Positions 62,201-64,000 of a stretch of DNA of 64,000 bases are shown here, in pieces. Origin of the DNA: Liolophura sinensis (Eukaryota; Mollusca; Polyplacophora; Chitonida; Chitonidae). How positions within the stretch are numbered: the stretch's first letter is position 1; each line of letters opens with the position of its first letter. The position numbers were made by a program, and so were the translations under genes. Below the pieces are notes generated by a model. The model was not told the origin of the DNA and made no database searches. It saw only the letters and a program-made list of their open reading frames with translations. The stretch lies in assembly GCF_032854445.1 (NCBI RefSeq), contig NC_088297.1, positions 10,564,163 to 10,628,162 of the forward strand, given 5' to 3'.

Positions 62201-64000
62201 AGCCATACAATCCACCTGGCCATTCTGCATAGGTAAAGATTTGGTGCTTTCTGAGCTCTTCATTTCGGTACATGACAACACTGGCTCCCTGCAACACAAT
62301 GATTTGCTGACTTGAACTGGAAGGCTATCGATTAACATGGCAGCAAGAAACTGGATAGAGCTTGGATAAGGCTATGATAAAATAATACAAGGTCACAGGT
62401 CAGCTTCCATGGGCACAACGGTGTCTTTATATCATATCCATCTTGCAAAGTATGGGGTTTCCCCAGTGTGAAACAGCTTGAATCGAATGAATGAATAAAT
62501 AAACAAACGAGTTGTAAAAAATACTATCACACCCTTCTCATTTTATAATATTCTAAAATTTGGATCATGGGTCCTTGAGCAATCATTTTATCACAGAGAT
62601 CATCAATTTATTTATCTGAATGGTGCTTTACACCGTACTCAAAAATATTTCACTTATACAATGACTATCAGCACTGTGGTGGGTGGAAACCAGGCAGAGC
62701 CAGGGGGAAACCAGGTAGAGCCAGGGAGAAACAAGACAGAGGCAGGGGGAAACCAGGCCAAGCCAAGGGAAATCCACAACCAACTGCAAACATGAGCTTG
62801 ACTTTAATTCACAAAGATACCATTGGATAGACATAATCAAAATCTTTACTTTGTAATGCTCTAGTGTGAATTTAAAGGGTTACCTTGACAACATATCCGT
62901 ATTTGTGAATATCCGCTGATATTGAGGTGACCCCGGGCACACGGAAGTCCCAGTCTGGAACTGAGTAACCTAACTTTTCTACCCTGAAATTCATAGCACA
63001 CAAACTTTAAAGGGGCAAGCAAAAAAAAAAAAAATTCATGTTAATTTACAAGACTGAAAAGAATTTAAAAAGCAAATTAAAATGTTTGGAATGTGGTACA
63101 CATGTAGACGGCTATGATCTATTGCTGTATGCACTTTGTCAAAGTGCGCTTAAGAAAATTGATAAATACCTGTATTTCAAAAAATAAATTCAATAAAACA
63201 TTGCCTGCAGCTAATTTCTGTTCACTGAGGTATGAACGGAAAAAAACCCCAAAACAACAAACACTGAGCAAACTGTAGGAGATTGCTTTGCGGCTCACAC
63301 AAAAGTAAAAGAACAAATTAAAATGTGTGTGACATGGAGTGTGATATGGATGTGCCCCGTGGCTATGAGTTATTGCTACAGGTAATTTGTCTAAGTGATC
63401 AGCCACAAGTAGGCTTAACAATGGAACAAATACATGCATTTCAAATAAATAAATAAATAAGGAAGGAAGGAAAGAAAGAAGAAAGCAAAAAAAGAAACAA
63501 AAGTATAAAGAAATAATATGGCACTGAGCAGAACTGAAGGGTTGACATGCGTACATGCACATCAGCATACACATTGCACCCACGCTGATGAAAAAAACCA
63601 AGTCACAAGATATACTTCTGACCCTGAAGACAATGAAATAGTCTATGATAAATGTTATCATCAACATGAACCTAGTACATTAATGTACACATACTGTACA
63701 CATACAATAATTTTTCCGTCATATGACAGTGAGGAGTCATTAAGTGTTTTTACCAATATTGTTTCTACTTGTGGCAGGGCAAGTGCATGTCGCCAAAGTG
63801 CTGCAGACACTGAAGAAACCAGACATGACACCCCACCCGGTCACATTATGCTGAAACTGGGCCAACCAGCCTTGCTTCCTTGCCCTAATCTCTTAGTGCT
63901 CGGCAACAATGTGTATTTTTGCCATCTTTGATATCATGTCAAATGCAATGTACATACCACGGCAGCATGAATCCCCCAAAACAGGCGTCGATGTGAAGTG
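59105..64000 (-). CDS. SGPL1: Sphingosine-1-phosphate lyase (C-terminal part, 7 exons)
   Basis: Exons, 5' to 3': 64000-63958 (cut by window edge), 62983-62884, 62288-62174, 61396-61275, 60650-60548, 60099-59981, 59230-59105; 241 codons plus TAA in one frame. The PLP enzyme cleaves sphingosine-1-phosphate to phosphoethanolamine and hexadecenal on the ER membrane. Seen: [14 protein letters not shown] with the Asp that contacts the PLP ring, [17 protein letters not shown] with the PLP-binding Lys (K353 in human), then [18 protein letters not shown] and [11 protein letters not shown]. Length from the HIDAC motif is 241 residues against about 257 in human; the human C-terminal tail is absent. The N-terminal membrane anchor and first half lie beyond 64000. 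One intron contains a relic of the terminal exon. Confidence 0.95.
59316..59375 (-). mobile_element. SINE-B-like tail fragment
   Basis: gaatgagtgattgtggttta, then tttacagccatatagtg: an eroded reverse-complement SINE tail. Confidence 0.45.
59470..59860. repeat. Diverged ~100-bp tandem repeat
   Basis: Words such as taacatgaaaacttgg, accaaagttagttg and gaatcatgaaaacttgg recur about four times. In the last SGPL1 intron. Confidence 0.6.
59981..60099 (-). CDS. SGPL1: SGPL1 exon
   Basis: Acceptor taccattacag, donor gtcaag|gtcagt. Reads [20 protein letters not shown] then [16 protein letters not shown], matching the PSSIHFCITLLH region. Confidence 0.93.
60152..60218 (-). pseudogene. Relic copy of the SGPL1 terminal exon
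   Basis: On the minus strand it reads [19 protein letters not shown] and stop, against the true exon's [18 protein letters not shown] and stop. The word gtcgttaatg and cctca/gctca/gaaaaactcca are shared with the forward sequence of the real exon. It sits in the intron between the exons at 60548 and 60099 and is out of phase with the upstream exon, so probably not used. Confidence 0.75.
60548..60650 (-). CDS. SGPL1: SGPL1 exon
   Basis: Acceptor tctgtttaacag, donor accaaag|gtaacg. Reads [19 protein letters not shown] then [14 protein letters not shown], matching the family ...[23 protein letters not shown] region in outline. Confidence 0.92.
60921..61137. mobile_element. MITE-D copy, well preserved
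   Basis: ttaccctaattcctcaact at the left and aaaaaggttgaagaattac at the right are inverted. Core gcaactttcagtgtaattta and aacaccttgcaaacatt. In an SGPL1 intron. Confidence 0.9.
61275..61396 (-). CDS. SGPL1: SGPL1 exon
   Basis: Acceptor gcccacacag, donor atacct|gtaagt. Reads [19 protein letters not shown] then [19 protein letters not shown]. Confidence 0.95.
61560..62040. repeat. ~64-bp minisatellite, then shorter diverged units
   Basis: Unit caaggtcaaatgtgctctgt, tacacaacttaatacaaatg and tagcaaaatacacaccttgt; three or four close copies, then shorter units keeping caaggtcaaatgtgc. A related word (acaggtcaaatgtgcccgtg) occurs near the SGPL1 donor at 61197. Confidence 0.9.
62174..62288 (-). 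CDS. SGPL1: SGPL1 exon
   Basis: Acceptor gtgttgcag, donor cgaccag|gtatgc. Reads [20 protein letters not shown] then [17 protein letters not shown], near-identical in plan to the family YASPTIAGSRPG block. Phase 1 at its end. Confidence 0.96.
62603..62830 (-). mobile_element. SINE-A with internal 20-bp expansion
   Basis: Begins ggtgctttacaccgtactc. The block gggaaaccaggcagagcca, present once in other copies, is repeated four times here (62687-62770). Confidence 0.88.
62884..62983 (-). CDS. SGPL1: SGPL1 PLP-lysine exon
   Basis: Acceptor gaatttcag, donor gtcaag|gtaacc. Reads [20 protein letters not shown] then [13 protein letters not shown]; the Lys of HKYG is the Schiff-base lysine. Confidence 0.96.
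63448..63500. repeat. Purine-rich microsatellite
   Basis: (aaat)n passing into (ggaa)n and (gaaa)n. Confidence 0.85.
63697..63936 (-). mobile_element. SINE-C, reverse
   Basis: aatttttccgtcatatgac, gtgaggagtcattaagtg, gcatgtcgccaaagtgctgc, ccttgccctaatctcttag. Lies close to the SGPL1 donor at 63958. Confidence 0.85.
63958..64000 (-). CDS. SGPL1: SGPL1 partial exon at window edge
   Basis: Reads [13 protein letters not shown] to a split Trp codon, donor ccgtg|gtatgt. The 5' boundary is outside the window. The Asp is the PLP-pyridine-binding residue of fold-type I enzymes. Confidence 0.92.

Overview
The window is animal nuclear DNA. Genes are split into many short exons with GT/AG introns, and introns and spacers are filled with SINEs, MITEs and minisatellites. 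Two tRNA-headed SINE families, one ending in an AATAAATA-type tail after a 'ccaatcaaataaata' module and one ending in 'ccaagcactcactcactc', look like those I associate with mollusc genomes. With animal-type PTDSS1, RNF19 and SGPL1 genes, this suggests a lophotrochozoan, most likely a mollusc (bivalve or gastropod). I cannot name the species.

Four protein-coding genes were assembled by hand from splice sites, codon phase and family similarity. (1) PTDSS1, + strand, 575-14884: the C-terminal 326 codons in nine exons; the 5' part lies outside the window. (2) A compact membrane-anchored glucosidase II beta (PRKCSH)-like protein, - strand, 36721-27037: six coding exons, 364 aa, complete. (3) An RNF19A/B-type RBR E3 ubiquitin ligase, + strand, 46440-55198: ten coding exons, about 848 aa. 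(4) SGPL1, sphingosine-1-phosphate lyase, - strand, 64000-59105: the last seven exons, 5' part outside the window. Exon phases match at every junction in all four models. PTDSS1 and the PRKCSH-like gene converge, the PRKCSH-like gene and RNF19 diverge (possibly sharing a promoter region near 39.6-40.0 kb), and RNF19 and SGPL1 converge. The products act at or near the endoplasmic reticulum (phosphatidylserine synthesis, sphingolipid breakdown, glycoprotein glycan recognition, membrane-associated ubiquitination), but nothing shows that they form one pathway.

Layout: 1-14884 PTDSS1 with five intronic minisatellites; 14885-27036 a 12 kb spacer with the PTDSS1 3' UTR, diverged tandem arrays and SINEs; 27037-39.7 kb the PRKCSH-like gene, with a Tc1/mariner relic, a MITE and a CAACCAAAACG array in its introns; 40-46.4 kb probable RNF19 upstream or first-intron DNA; 46.4-55.2 kb RNF19; 55.2-59.1 kb spacer with a 200-base N gap; 59.1-64 kb SGPL1.

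The most unusual signal is recurrent and does not fit a standard feature type. In three of the four genes, the end of an exon together with its splice donor (or its stop codon) has been tandemly copied into the adjacent intron or 3' flank: PTDSS1 at 722-876 and 1330-4330, PRKCSH-like at 31729-31764 and 26640-27070, RNF19 at 52480-52870. The PTDSS1 case is a 3 kb satellite seeded by coding sequence, carrying about two dozen decoy 5' splice sites. SGPL1 carries a relic copy of its own terminal exon in an upstream intron.
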